A stretch of DNA of 64,000 nucleotides from an uncultured Clostridia bacterium (GTDB lineage Bacteria; Bacillota; Clostridia; Oscillospirales; Ruminococcaceae): contig CANRLH010000003.1 in NCBI GenBank assembly GCA_947631455.1, positions 186,001-250,000 of the forward strand, read 5' to 3'. This document shows positions 26,817 to 35,883 of this stretch, one piece after another. The position numbers were made by a program, and so were the translations under genes. The notes under the pieces were generated by a model. The model saw nothing but the letters and a program-made list of their open reading frames with translations, did no database searches and was not told the origin of the DNA. Position 1 is the stretch's first letter; every line of letters begins with the position of its first letter.

Positions 26817-27452
26817 ATGGCAAATAACAGAGATATATCACTTCCTGTCGTCAAGCGGCTTCCCAGATACTATTCAAATCTTGAGGAGCTTATGCGTGAG
26901 GGAGTGTTAAGGATATCATCGTCAGAGCTTGCGGGCCGCATGAAGATTACCGCCTCGCAGATACGGCAAGACTTAAATCACTTCGGGGGCTTCGGGCAGC
27001 AAGGCTACGGATACAACGTGTCTGATCTTTATCATGAGATCGGACGCATTCTGGGTGTTGACCAAAGGCTCAAGGTAATTCTGGTCGGCGTAGGAAATAT
27101 CGGCAAAGCAATTGCTACACAGGTGAATTTTTCAAAGCGCGGCTGTGAACTCATAGGTCTTTTTGACATTGACAAAAGCGTTGTCGGCCAGGTTGTTGCC
27201 GGAAAAAGAGTTTGCGATACATCAGACCTTTCAGATTTTTGTATTATAAACAAGCCTGAGATCGCGATATTGTGCATACCAAAGTCACAGGCATACTCAG
27301 TTGCTGAGAAGCTTATCGATTCAGGGGTCACTTCATTCTGGAATTTTTCTCACTTTGATCTCAATGTTCACTTTGATGGAATCATTGTTGAAAATGTACA
27401 TCTTGGCGACAGCCTGATGACGCTTAAATACAGAACGAATAATAAGATTTAA
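26817..27452 (+). CDS. rex: Redox-sensing transcriptional repressor Rex
   Basis: 211 aa. N-terminal winged helix (LPRYYSNLEELMREGVLRISSSELAGRMKITASQIRQDLNHFGGFGQQGYGYNV) and a C-terminal Rossmann domain (VILVGVGNIGKAIATQ) that reads NADH/NAD+. Starts 5 bp after icd with no clear ribosome binding site, suggesting translational coupling. A Rex operator overlaps the promoter of this operon, so it likely controls itself and the two TCA enzymes. Confidence 0.95.
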   Translation: MANNRDISLPVVKRLPRYYSNLEELMREGVLRISSSELAGRMKITASQIRQDLNHFGGFGQQGYGYNVSDLYHEIGRILGVDQRLKVILVGVGNIGKAIATQVNFSKRGCELIGLFDIDKSVVGQVVAGKRVCDTSDLSDFCIINKPEIAILCIPKSQAYSVAEKLIDSGVTSFWNFSHFDLNVHFDGIIVENVHLGDSLMTLKYRTNNKI

Positions 27453-27485
27453 TCTATGTAAACTGATAAAGCTTGCTTTTTACAA

Positions 27486-27525
27486 AAAACACGGCCAGGG
27501 ATTTTGTTTCCCTGACCGTGTTTTA
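27486..27525. terminator. Bidirectional terminator between rex and yfbR
   Basis: AAAACACGG-CAGGGA / TCCCTG-CCGTGTTTT with one internal mismatch; A-run on the left and T-run on the right serve both convergent genes. Confidence 0.88.
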
Positions 27526-28107
27526 TTTTGTAAGCTGATCAAGCGTAAGTCCGTAGCCCTCCATGAATTCTTCCAGGAATATATCCGCTTCTTTTAGATG
27601 CATGTCCTTTATAATCTTTAAGGTAGCCTCTTCTGCTTCTTTAAAATCGTTGTTTCCCATCTGCCGTTCCTCAACACACTTTATAAGTGCCGAGATTTTG
27701 TCGGCAGCCTTCACGAGCTCTTTTATCTCGTCGTCATCTCCGCCGGAAATAATAATGTCATATTCCTCACGCAGGTCTTCGGGGAGCTGAGATATAAGCT
27801 TATCCGCCGCATTTCTCTCAATATCGGAATAAGCGCTTCTGATATCTCTGTTAAAGTATTTTACAGGAGTAGGAAGATCACCCGTTATGATTTCTGTCGT
27901 GTCATGATACATGGCGATAAGCGCCGCCTTTTCGGCATTTACACATCCGCCAAATCGCTTATTTCTCAGCACACACAAAAGATGCGAAATAAAAGCGACC
28001 TCCAGACTGTGCTCAGACAAATTCTCTGAAACAGTATTTCTCATCAGGCTCCATCTGTTTATATACTTCATTCGTGATATCATCGCAAAAAAACCACTTT
28101 TATTCAT
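27523..28107 (-). CDS. yfbR: 5'-deoxynucleotidase YfbR-like (HD superfamily)
   Basis: 194 aa. Metal-dependent phosphohydrolase releasing deoxynucleosides from dNMPs. The family pattern is visible: RWSLMRNTVSENLSEHSLEVA (substrate Arg/Trp plus first His), IAMYHDTTEIITGDLPTPVKY (HD motif) and later Asp in VKAADKISALIKCVEE. ATG 28107 follows GAGGAGGAAG. Clostridial YfbR is about this length. Confidence 0.9.
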   Translation of the reverse strand: MNKSGFFAMISRMKYINRWSLMRNTVSENLSEHSLEVAFISHLLCVLRNKRFGGCVNAEKAALIAMYHDTTEIITGDLPTPVKYFNRDIRSAYSDIERNAADKLISQLPEDLREEYDIIISGGDDDEIKELVKAADKISALIKCVEERQMGNNDFKEAEEATLKIIKDMHLKEADIFLEEFMEGYGLTLDQLTK

Positions 28108-28147
28108 ATACTTCCTCCTCATATATCAAATATGCCGCAAGTCAACA

Positions 28148-28174
28148 ACACCGGTCGAGAGAAACGGCCGGTGT
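28148..28174. repeat. GC-rich hairpin between oadB and yfbR
   Basis: ACACCGG/CCGGTGT, 7-bp perfect stem with a 13-nt loop, about 30 bp past the oadB stop and before yfbR. It lacks a U-tract on either strand, so it may be a pause or 3'-end protection element rather than a full terminator. Confidence 0.55.
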
Positions 28175-28204
28175 CAAATAAATCTTAAATTGCCTATTTT
28201 ATAA

Positions 28205-29419
28205 TCAAACGCAGATACTCAGAAGTACGCCCGCAGCAACAGCAGAACCGATAACTCCCGCAACATTCGGACCCATAGCGTGCATAAGCAGATAGTTTGT
28301 CGGATTTTCCTGTTGACCTACCTTCTGGGAAACTCTGGCAGCCATAGGAACAGCAGAAACTCCCGCAGAACCGATAAGCGGATTGACCTTTCCTTTAGAG
28401 AAGATATACATAATCTTTCCAAAAAGTACTCCACAGGCAGTTCCCAGACAGAAAGCCAGAACGCCGAGAATAATTACGCCTAAAAACTTCGTGTTCATGA
28501 TCTTATCAGCCGTCGTTGTAGCTCCGACGGAGACGCCGAGAAATATTGTGATTATGTTCATAAGCTCATTCTGAGCAGTCTTCACAAGACGGTCGCACAC
28601 ACCGCTTTCCTTTAATAGATTGCCAAGCATAAGCATTCCTACAAGAGGTGCCGCCGAGGGCACTAACAGTGCGATGACAATGGTAACCGCGATCGGGAAT
28701 ATCACCCTTTCAGTCTTTGATACCGGACGAAGCTGTCCCATCTTGACCGATCTTTCCTTTTTAGTTGTCAAAGCCTTCATAATAGGCGGTTGAATTATAG
28801 GCACAAGAGCCATATAGGTGTAAGCTGCAAGAGCAATTGTTCCCGTATCAATGGCGCCGGTCGCGCCGTCACCGGAAAGCAGTCTTGACGAAACGAAAAT
28901 CGCCGTCGGTCCGTCCGCGCCACCGATAATAGCTATCGATCCGGCTTCCGCCGCAGTGAAGCCAAGAAGTGCAGCGCCTATAAACGTAAAGAAGATTCCG
29001 CCCTGCGCAGCCGCACCCAGAAGAAAGCTTTTAGGGTTAGCAATAAGCGGTGCGAAGTCAGTCATAGCGCCTATTCCCAAGAATATCAAAGGCGGATATA
29101 TCTGAAGCTTAACACCCATATAGAGTATATCCAAAAGCCCTCCGTCATGTAAGACCTTACCGAAATCGATCGATGCGCCGCCCGAAATATTCCATAGGTC
29201 CGGGTGATACATTTCCGTAAAAGGAAGGTTTGTAAGCATCATTCCAAAAGAAATAGGAAGAAGCAAAAGCGGCTCAAAACCTTTTCCGATAGCAAGGTAC
29301 ATAAATATAAACGAAATACCGATCATCACAAGGTTTTTCCAACCGCCGTCAGCCAGGAATCCGGCAATACCCGACTCCTGAGCGATATCGACTATTGTAT
29401 CTAAAAACTTATCTATCAT
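28205..29419 (-). CDS. oadB: Na+-transporting decarboxylase beta subunit (OadB/MmdB family)
   Basis: 404 aa integral membrane subunit that couples decarboxylation of carboxybiotin to Na+ export. Eleven or so hydrophobic stretches. The family motifs GIGAMTDFAPLIANP, GGADGPTAIF and GASVGATTTADKIMN with GSAGVSAVPMAARV are present. oadG lies 25 bp upstream, but no alpha (carboxyltransferase) or biotin-carrier gene is in the window, so whether the substrate is oxaloacetate, methylmalonyl-CoA or glutaconyl-CoA is undecided. Confidence 0.93.
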   Translation of the reverse strand: MIDKFLDTIVDIAQESGIAGFLADGGWKNLVMIGISFIFMYLAIGKGFEPLLLLPISFGMMLTNLPFTEMYHPDLWNISGGASIDFGKVLHDGGLLDILYMGVKLQIYPPLIFLGIGAMTDFAPLIANPKSFLLGAAAQGGIFFTFIGAALLGFTAAEAGSIAIIGGADGPTAIFVSSRLLSGDGATGAIDTGTIALAAYTYMALVPIIQPPIMKALTTKKERSVKMGQLRPVSKTERVIFPIAVTIVIALLVPSAAPLVGMLMLGNLLKESGVCDRLVKTAQNELMNIITIFLGVSVGATTTADKIMNTKFLGVIILGVLAFCLGTACGVLFGKIMYIFSKGKVNPLIGSAGVSAVPMAARVSQKVGQQENPTNYLLMHAMGPNVAGVIGSAVAAGVLLSICV

Positions 29420-29444
29420 TTGTATGATTCATTCCTTTCAATCG

Positions 29445-29858
29445 CTAAAACGGTCTTGTATTATCAATTTTTCCTGCCTGCGCCCAGGAGTTGACTCCAC
29501 GCTTTGAAGACCTTGTGATCCGCTTGACCAAAAGCTTTTTACCTGCTTTCTCTCCGATCATGGCTATCGCAGCAGAAATCGCCGCAACCACTTCACTGCT
29601 TATTCCGCTTTTAACAGTCGAAGTTTTACCAACTGAATCAGTGGTATTTTGTCCCTTCGCTGCCGATGAGCCGGAAGCGGAAATATTATCTTTTTTCTTA
29701 CTCTTTTTATCTCTGTTAAAAATAAAGCCCATAAGATATAAAAACAAAACTAAAATAATCAGGCACGCAAAGACCACAACAAGTCCCGTTATTACAACAG
29801 CGGCAACATAACTCGATGTCATCTCCGGCGATGCCAGTATAGTTTGATAAGCAGACAT
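29445..29858 (-). CDS. oadG: Na+-pump decarboxylase gamma subunit (OadG family)
   Basis: 137 aa. One N-terminal TM helix (AAVVITGLVVVFACLIILVLFLYLMGF), a polar Ser/Lys/Thr-rich linker, and a C-terminal segment (SSEVVAAISAAIAMIGEK ... VNSWAQAGKIDNTRPF) typical of OadG-type subunits in clostridia. It assembles with OadB. ATG 29858 follows GGGAGAG; track start is five codons earlier. Confidence 0.88.
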   Translation of the reverse strand: MSAYQTILASPEMTSSYVAAVVITGLVVVFACLIILVLFLYLMGFIFNRDKKSKKKDNISASGSSAAKGQNTTDSVGKTSTVKSGISSEVVAAISAAIAMIGEKAGKKLLVKRITRSSKRGVNSWAQAGKIDNTRPF

Positions 29859-29901
29859 TTTGATCTCTCCCAAATTTAACCTCTCAAAAAATTTCGAAAT
29901 A

Positions 29902-29930
29902 ATTATATCATAAAATGCAGAATTTTACAA
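29902..29930 (-). promoter_or_regulatory. Promoter for oadG-oadB
   Basis: Minus strand TTGTAA, 17-nt spacer, TATAAT, 43 nt before the oadG ATG. Confidence 0.72.
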
Positions 29931-29985
29931 GTGCTTTTACCAAGTTTTTTACACAAACTTTTATATGTGTCAAGCGCAATTTTAT

Positions 29986-30696
29986 CTATTTTGTATGTGC
30001 TGTATTTTCCGTGCTTATTTTTTCAACCTTTGCGACGCAAACGCATATAACGCTCTTAGCGCCCAGATCCTTTATAAGACTTGCGCATTTATTGAGCGTC
30101 GCGCCCGTTGTCATAATATCATCAACAAGCATAACCGTTTTCCCTGACAAGCTTTTTACGCTTGCGGCGCACTCATATGCTTCGTTCACATATTCTCTGC
30201 GCTCATTTGCAGAAAGCTTATGATGCGTATAATCCTTTACCTTGACAAGCGCGTTGCAGACAAGAGGCTTGTCTATTGCGGAGGATACATATTTTGCCAG
30301 AGCCTTTGAATGGTTAAAACCGCTTTGTTTAAATCTTTTCTTAGTCATGGGTACAAAAACAACTGCGTCGATGTTTTCTGCTTCCGGCAAGCCTCTTACC
30401 CATTCAGCAAAAAAGCGGCACATCTGCTGCGACATCTTACTTTTTAATCTCAGAATGCCTTCTTTCAAGACTCCGTCATATATTCCCATACAAAGCGCTT
30501 TATCATAAGAATGATTGCTTTCACACCTGCAAACTGTAAAACCGCAAGTCTTGCAGTAGTTACCATAGTATCTTACCTTTGACAGACAGTCATTACATAC
30601 ACATTCATCGTATTTCACAATCCTGTCACAGAGTGCGCACCGTGCCGGGAAAAATAGATCCAGAACAAAGCTTGAAATCCTACTCAAAGTTTTCAT
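29986..30696 (-). CDS. comFC: ComF family phosphoribosyltransferase-like protein
   Basis: 236 aa. N-terminal zinc-ribbon cysteines (RCALCDR, CVCNDC, YCKTCGF, CRC) followed by a PRTase fold with an intact PRPP loop VMLVDDIMTTGATL. In naturally competent bacteria ComFC is needed for DNA uptake; in others it is widespread with unclear role. Overlaps the end of recD2; ATG 30696 after AAGGAG is chosen over the in-frame TTG at 30705. Confidence 0.9.
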   Translation of the reverse strand: MKTLSRISSFVLDLFFPARCALCDRIVKYDECVCNDCLSKVRYYGNYCKTCGFTVCRCESNHSYDKALCMGIYDGVLKEGILRLKSKMSQQMCRFFAEWVRGLPEAENIDAVVFVPMTKKRFKQSGFNHSKALAKYVSSAIDKPLVCNALVKVKDYTHHKLSANERREYVNEAYECAASVKSLSGKTVMLVDDIMTTGATLNKCASLIKDLGAKSVICVCVAKVEKISTENTAHTK

Positions 30697-32911
30697 CAGT
30701 CTCAAACTCCTTCGACCTGTCGATCAAAAGCATATTCTTTAAAAGAGTATACCTCAGCGTTCTGCGATTGTTATCGATCATATACTTAACTCTCGAAGCA
30801 GAACCCACTATAATTAGCATTTTTTTAGCACGGGTTACCGCAGTATACAAAAGATTTCGATAGTAAAGCTTATCGTATCCGCCAAGAACAGCAAGTATTA
30901 CAACGTCAAACTCACTTCCCTGACTTTTATGAACAGTCGCAGCATATGCAAGCTCAAGCTGATCCAGAGAAGATGACGGATAATTGCAAATCCTTCCGTC
31001 AAAATCGATTTTCAGCATTCCAATTGCTTTTTTCACTTCGATTATAGTTCCTATATCACCGTTAAAGATACCGGCTCCCTGTTCCTTGTCCTTAGACCAT
31101 GTTATATCGTAATTGTTTTTTATCTGCATAACCTTGTCGCCAAGCCGGAACACTGCGCTCAGCGTCCTGATCTCAGGCTTGTCACGACCCGGAGGATTTA
31201 GTCTCAGCTGCAACTGATTGTTAAGCTCAACAGTTCCCGCGGGACCTTTTCTTGTCGGCGAAAGCACCTGTATATTGTCCTTAGCGGTAAACCCGTAAGC
31301 CTTTGGGAGCCTGTCGGTCACAAGATCGACCACCAGCTGTTGCAAATCGTCAAACTCAAGCCGCTGGAAGAAAAACATATCATTATCCTTCTGCTTAAGG
31401 TCGATTTCCTCACCCCTTACGATTTTGTGAGCATTGACTACTATCGCACTTTTGCGTGCCTGCCTGAAAATTTCCTTAAGCTCAATAGTCGGAACTACAT
31501 GGCTGTCAATTATATCCTTCAGTACATTACCTGCTCCCACAGAGGGCAGCTGATCGCTGTCACCGACCATAATAAGCTTACAGTTAATTCTGAGCGCTCG
31601 CAAAAGAGACTCAAAAAGCTGTGCGTCCACCATCGACATCTCGTCAATTACCAACACATCACAGTCAAGAGGACAGTTCTCGTTTTTGTTGAATCTGGGT
31701 CTGTCGTCAGAGGTAAATCCAACCTCCAGCAGGCGGTGAATAGTTTTCGCCTCAAATCCCGTAAGATCAGAAATTCTCTTTGCCGCCCTGCCGGTTGGAG
31801 CTGTTATCATCACGTTTAAACCCTGCTGGCAAAATAGAGATATAATTGCGTTTAAAGTTGTTGTTTTACCTGTTCCCGGACCGCCTGTCAGCACCAGGAA
31901 CCCATATGACAAAGCGGTGTTTATCGCCTTGCGCTGCAATGCCTCGTACTTTATGCCGACCTCCTCTTCAACAAGATCTATCACATCATCAAAGTTGATC
32001 CTGCTGTCATAAGAAACCTCTTTCATCAGGCAAAGCCGTCTGGAGATATAGTCCTCCGCGATATACAGATCCTTAAGAGCGATGAATTCCCTTTGTTTTT
32101 TCATAAACGAGCACAGATTTTCGTCGGAAAGTTCCTCGCTTAAGGCCTCATCGAAAAGCTCCTTTTCAACTCTTAAATAATCCATAGTTATATCGCAAAG
32201 CTTGTCCTTCGGCAAACATGTATGTCCGGCATTAGCGTTTTCCTTAAGAATGCTTTTAATTCCCGCCTTTATTCTGTTTGGGTTGTCATATGGCAGTTCG
32301 ATCGTTGCAGCAATAGAATCCGCTTTCAAAAACGGCAGTTCGATCCCATCGGTACAAAGCGAATACGGATTTTTATTTATTACCTCTTCCGCATCCGCAC
32401 CCCAGCGCCGCCAAGCCTTTGCACCGTATGAAGCCGAAACGCCATAGGTCGCAAGCAGCCGCATAAGAGACTTGACGCCGTTGATGCTTTGAAATTCCTC
32501 GCTTATCTTCTCGCACTTTTTCTTTGTTATACCGTCTATCTCGCAAAGCTTCTCAGGCTCGTTTTCAATTATGTACAATGTTTCGTCACCGAATCTGTCA
32601 ACGATCTTTTTTGCGAGCACAGGGCCAATTCCCTTTATGACGCCGCTTGCCAGATACTTTCTTATTGCTGCGGCAGTAGACGGCATACTCCGCTCACACA
32701 CCTCGGCTTTAAACTGCGGCCCGAATTTCGGATGATCGATATACCTTCCCATAAGGCGAAGCTCCTCGCCCTCGTCAACATTTCCAAGTTCACCTACAAC
32801 AGTTACGGGCTCATATCCGTTATCGAGTATGAGCACGCAGTAGCCATTATTTTCATTTTTATATACTATGCTGTCAACCGATCCGGACAGCTCAGACAGT
32901 TCTTCATTCAT
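30680..32911 (-). CDS. recD2: RecD2-like ATP-dependent 5'-3' DNA helicase
   Basis: 743 aa. N-terminal OB-like and HhH region (GVIKGIGPVLAKKIVDRFG), then superfamily 1B motor motifs: Walker A TGGPGTGKTTTLNAI, motif II VLVIDEMSMVDAQLF, GDSDQLPSVGAGNVL, and C-terminal YAATVHKSQGSEFD and YTAVTRAKK. The class without RecBC, found across Firmicutes. Begins by overlapping the preceding small membrane-protein gene by 8 bp and ends overlapping comFC, so the three form one unit. Confidence 0.95.
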   Translation of the reverse strand: MNEELSELSGSVDSIVYKNENNGYCVLILDNGYEPVTVVGELGNVDEGEELRLMGRYIDHPKFGPQFKAEVCERSMPSTAAAIRKYLASGVIKGIGPVLAKKIVDRFGDETLYIIENEPEKLCEIDGITKKKCEKISEEFQSINGVKSLMRLLATYGVSASYGAKAWRRWGADAEEVINKNPYSLCTDGIELPFLKADSIAATIELPYDNPNRIKAGIKSILKENANAGHTCLPKDKLCDITMDYLRVEKELFDEALSEELSDENLCSFMKKQREFIALKDLYIAEDYISRRLCLMKEVSYDSRINFDDVIDLVEEEVGIKYEALQRKAINTALSYGFLVLTGGPGTGKTTTLNAIISLFCQQGLNVMITAPTGRAAKRISDLTGFEAKTIHRLLEVGFTSDDRPRFNKNENCPLDCDVLVIDEMSMVDAQLFESLLRALRINCKLIMVGDSDQLPSVGAGNVLKDIIDSHVVPTIELKEIFRQARKSAIVVNAHKIVRGEEIDLKQKDNDMFFFQRLEFDDLQQLVVDLVTDRLPKAYGFTAKDNIQVLSPTRKGPAGTVELNNQLQLRLNPPGRDKPEIRTLSAVFRLGDKVMQIKNNYDITWSKDKEQGAGIFNGDIGTIIEVKKAIGMLKIDFDGRICNYPSSSLDQLELAYAATVHKSQGSEFDVVILAVLGGYDKLYYRNLLYTAVTRAKKMLIIVGSASRVKYMIDNNRRTLRYTLLKNMLLIDRSKEFETDENFE

Positions 32912-33266
32912 TATAATTTTCCTTAAAGTTATTTAATACTTGTACCGTATTTTCAAACTCCTCTAAAGATACAAGCCTTACCAAGCTAAAGCTCTTTTCA
33001 AGGTTTGATACGATACCTCTCATGCGCACATCAAGTGTTTCCACCGGCAAAAGCAGAATTTCCTTTGCTCTTTCTTCCTTAAAAGCCTCATCCCAGTACA
33101 CTTTTTTTACCTCATGCGCCAGTCTTACCATATCGTTATGTATCGGTATAACAATAACACCAATGCTATGTTCACCTTTTTTTGCGCATCGAATCAGGTT
33201 CTTAACGATGTAAATAAGCATTATCACAAAAAGTATAAGTACAGCGCTCATCAAAAAAGCCTTCAT
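32904..33266 (-). CDS. Small single-pass membrane protein of unknown function
   Basis: 120 aa, no family recognised. TM helix at residues about 5-25 (MSAVLILFVIMLIYIVKNLI), then a cytoplasmic domain of about 95 residues with predicted alternating strands and helices (GVIVIPIHNDMVRLAHEVKKVYWDEAF, EILLLPVETLDVRMRGIVSNL). ATG 33266 has GGGGTGG upstream. It overlaps recD2 by 8 bp and follows a consensus promoter, so it is the first gene of the recD2-comFC unit and very likely real. Confidence 0.75.
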   Translation of the reverse strand: MKAFLMSAVLILFVIMLIYIVKNLIRCAKKGEHSIGVIVIPIHNDMVRLAHEVKKVYWDEAFKEERAKEILLLPVETLDVRMRGIVSNLEKSFSLVRLVSLEEFENTVQVLNNFKENYNE

Positions 33267-33335
33267 ATTTACCACCCCGTAATTTATTCTATGCGGCAGT
33301 AAAATATATGTCACAGAAACAAAGCTTCTCTCAAC

Positions 33336-33364
33336 ATTTTACACTATAAAGCAATTTTTTTCAA
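33336..33364 (-). promoter_or_regulatory. Promoter for the small membrane protein-recD2-comFC unit
   Basis: Minus strand TTGAAA, 17-nt spacer, TAAAAT, 70 nt before the first ATG. Confidence 0.7.
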
Positions 33365-33549
33365 TAGCATTAAACACAGAAAGCACCATTCTGCACATTG
33401 TCGGGCAAATATCGTCTGACGTTTAGTAAATGATTTCACGTTACGCTTTAATAGTTATGCGTAGCGTCAAGCAATGAACATTTTATGAATATTTAAAATA
33501 ATTTGTTAACGAATATAAGAAATTTTGTAAATAATGTACGTTTGCGTGC

Positions 33550-33591
33550 AAATTTGCCTATAAAAACAGCTATTAGTAGAGGGGCAAATTT
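33550..33591. repeat. Inverted repeat in the pnp to small-gene gap
   Basis: AAATTTGCC and GGCAAATTT, perfect 9-bp arms separated by 24 nt. The gap 33365-33613 otherwise holds no supported gene; I also see a weak ACGCT/AGCGT pair near 33442-33470. Confidence 0.45.
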
Positions 33592-33613
33592 CAGCACTAA
33601 AAAACTAACAGAT

Positions 33614-33643
33614 ACAAAAACAGCCGACATCAATGCCGGCTGT
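33614..33643 (-). terminator. Intrinsic terminator after pnp
   Basis: Minus strand stem ACAGCCGGC/GTCGGCTGT followed by TTTTTG, 17 bp past the pnp stop. Confidence 0.88.
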
Positions 33644-33659
33644 ATAAACATAAACCTGA

Positions 33660-35780
33660 TTACTGATTTTCAGCGTTCTTCTTCGCCTCAATATCGGCAA
33701 GTGCGTCCTTTCTTGAAAGATTGATTCTTCCCTGATCGTCAATTTCCATAACCTTCACGACGATCTCATCACCAATGGAAACAACATCCTCAACCTTTTC
33801 GACCCTCTGCTTATCAAGCTTAGAGATGTGAACAAGGCCGTCCTTACCCGGAGCGATCTCAACAAACGCGCCGAAGTTCATAAGCCTTACGACCTTACCC
33901 TTGTATATAGAGCCGATCTCAGGATCGTTAGCAATAGTGTTGATCACATTTAACGCAGCGTTAGCTTTTTCCATATCGAGTCCGGATATGAAAACATCCC
34001 CGGTTTCTTCGATGTCTATCTTAACGTCAAAGTCAGCGCAAAGCTTCTGGATAACCTTTCCGCCCGATCCGATGACCTCTCTGATCTTATCAACGGGAAC
34101 CTTGGTTGAAAGCATCTTAGGAGCCCACTTATTTACTGTCGGTCTCGGCTCAGGAATAGCCTTGAGCATGATCTCATCAAGTATATAATCTCTTGCCTTA
34201 TGAGTCTTTTCAAAAGCTTCTTTAATTATCTCAGGTGTAAGTCCGTCAACCTTGATGTCGACCTGAATAGCCGTAATACCCTTCTTGGTTCCACCGACTT
34301 TAAAGTCCATATCTCCAAAGAAGTCCTCAAGGCCCTGAATATCCACCATTGTCATAAAGCTGCCATCATCTTTTGTGATAAGTCCGCAGGAAATACCTGC
34401 AACAGGCGCTTTTATAGGAACACCGGCGTCCATCAGCGCAAGAGTAGAGCCGCATATTGAGCCCTGAGATGTAGAGCCGTTAGACGAAAGCACCTCAGAC
34501 ACCATTCTTATAGCGTATGGGAACTCCTCAATGCTCGGAATTACCGGAACCAACGCTCTTTCAGCAAGCGCTCCGTGACCGATTTCTCTTCTTCCCGGAC
34601 CTCTTGAAGGCTTTGTTTCACCCACTGAGTATGATGGGAAGTTATAGTGGTGAATATATCTTTTTGATTCTTCCTCGTCAAGTCCGTCGAGACGTTGAGA
34701 GTCGCTTACCGGGCCGAGAGTACAAACTGTCAGTACCTGAGTCTGACCTCTGGTAAACAATCCGGAGCCGTGAACTCTTGGCAAAACATCTACCTCTGCC
34801 GCAAGAGGTCTTATCTCATCAATCTTTCTACCGTCGACACGCTTGCCCTCATAAAGCCAGTTCCTTACGATCTTCTTCTGAAGCTTATAAATGCACTCGT
34901 CTATCATTGGGATTCTTTCTTCGTTTTCATCGTCGAACTTCTCATGGACAGCGTCCTTGATAGGATTAAGTCTTGCCTCTCTGATATTCTTATCATTTGT
35001 ATCAAGAGCAGCCTTAACGTCCTCGCCGCAGAAAGCCTCGATAGCATCAAACAGCTCGTGATCGACCTCCTGAGATTCAAATTCAAACTTAGGCTTACCT
35101 ATCTGAGCCTTGATATCTTCAATAAACGAAACCATCTTCTTGATTTCCTCATGGCCCTTTAAAATCGCCTCAAGCATAAGGTCATCGGGAACCTCATCAG
35201 CGCCGGCCTCGATCATAACTATCTTTTCAGCGGTTCCTGCAACTGTAAGGTTAAGATGGTTGTTCGATCTCTGCTCAAGAGTAGGATTGAGCACGATCTC
35301 ACCGTCAACAAGGCCTACGGAAATACCAGCAATAGGCCCGTTCCATGGAATATCAGAAATGGATATAGCTATTGAGGTCGCGATCATTCCCGCAATTTCA
35401 GGAGAATTGTCAGGGTCAACCGCCAGCACCGTCATAACAACAGAAACGTCGTTTCTCATATCTTTCGGGAAAAGCGGTCTTATGGGCCTGTCAACAACTC
35501 TGGAAGTAAGGATAGCCTTTTCAGATGGCTTTCCCTCTCTTTTCATAAACGATCCCGGGATCTTTCCTACCGAATAAAGTCTTTCCTCATAGTCAACAGA
35601 CAGCGGAAAAAAGTCGATCCCTTCTCTCGGCTTAGCAGAAGCCGTTACGTTTGCCATAACTACAGTATCGCCGTAACGCACCCAACATGAACCGTTAGAC
35701 AGCTCACAGGTCTTGCCTGTTTCAACTTTAAGTGGTCTGCCGGCGTATGTAGTTTCAAACACCTTGTAATTTTCAAACAT
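33660..35780 (-). CDS. pnp: Polynucleotide phosphorylase
   Basis: 706 aa 3'-5' phosphorolytic exoribonuclease, core of RNA decay. Two RNase PH domains (residues about 10-230 and 315-540; GTRIDGRKIDEIRPL-like VDGRKIDEIRPLAAE opens the second) joined by the alpha-helical domain, then a KH domain (VIGSGGKVIQKLCADFDV) and an S1 domain (GKVVRLMNFGAFVEIAPGKDGLVHIS). Standard length. AAAGGAG precedes the ATG. Follows rpsO in the same direction as in many bacteria, with a hairpin between. Confidence 0.97.
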   Translation of the reverse strand: MFENYKVFETTYAGRPLKVETGKTCELSNGSCWVRYGDTVVMANVTASAKPREGIDFFPLSVDYEERLYSVGKIPGSFMKREGKPSEKAILTSRVVDRPIRPLFPKDMRNDVSVVMTVLAVDPDNSPEIAGMIATSIAISISDIPWNGPIAGISVGLVDGEIVLNPTLEQRSNNHLNLTVAGTAEKIVMIEAGADEVPDDLMLEAILKGHEEIKKMVSFIEDIKAQIGKPKFEFESQEVDHELFDAIEAFCGEDVKAALDTNDKNIREARLNPIKDAVHEKFDDENEERIPMIDECIYKLQKKIVRNWLYEGKRVDGRKIDEIRPLAAEVDVLPRVHGSGLFTRGQTQVLTVCTLGPVSDSQRLDGLDEEESKRYIHHYNFPSYSVGETKPSRGPGRREIGHGALAERALVPVIPSIEEFPYAIRMVSEVLSSNGSTSQGSICGSTLALMDAGVPIKAPVAGISCGLITKDDGSFMTMVDIQGLEDFFGDMDFKVGGTKKGITAIQVDIKVDGLTPEIIKEAFEKTHKARDYILDEIMLKAIPEPRPTVNKWAPKMLSTKVPVDKIREVIGSGGKVIQKLCADFDVKIDIEETGDVFISGLDMEKANAALNVINTIANDPEIGSIYKGKVVRLMNFGAFVEIAPGKDGLVHISKLDKQRVEKVEDVVSIGDEIVVKVMEIDDQGRINLSRKDALADIEAKKNAENQ

Positions 35781-35883
35781 ACTTTTAACTCCTTTTCTTT
35801 ATTTAAAGCAGGAGTTTTAGCAATAAACACAAAGCTCAGAAAACAAGCCCTCTGTTTAATGCTAATCACACCCGCTTAATATA

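Noticed and set aside
33503-33724. 73-aa plus-strand ORF in the pnp downstream gap
   Set aside because: Runs across the pnp terminator into pnp; no ribosome binding site.
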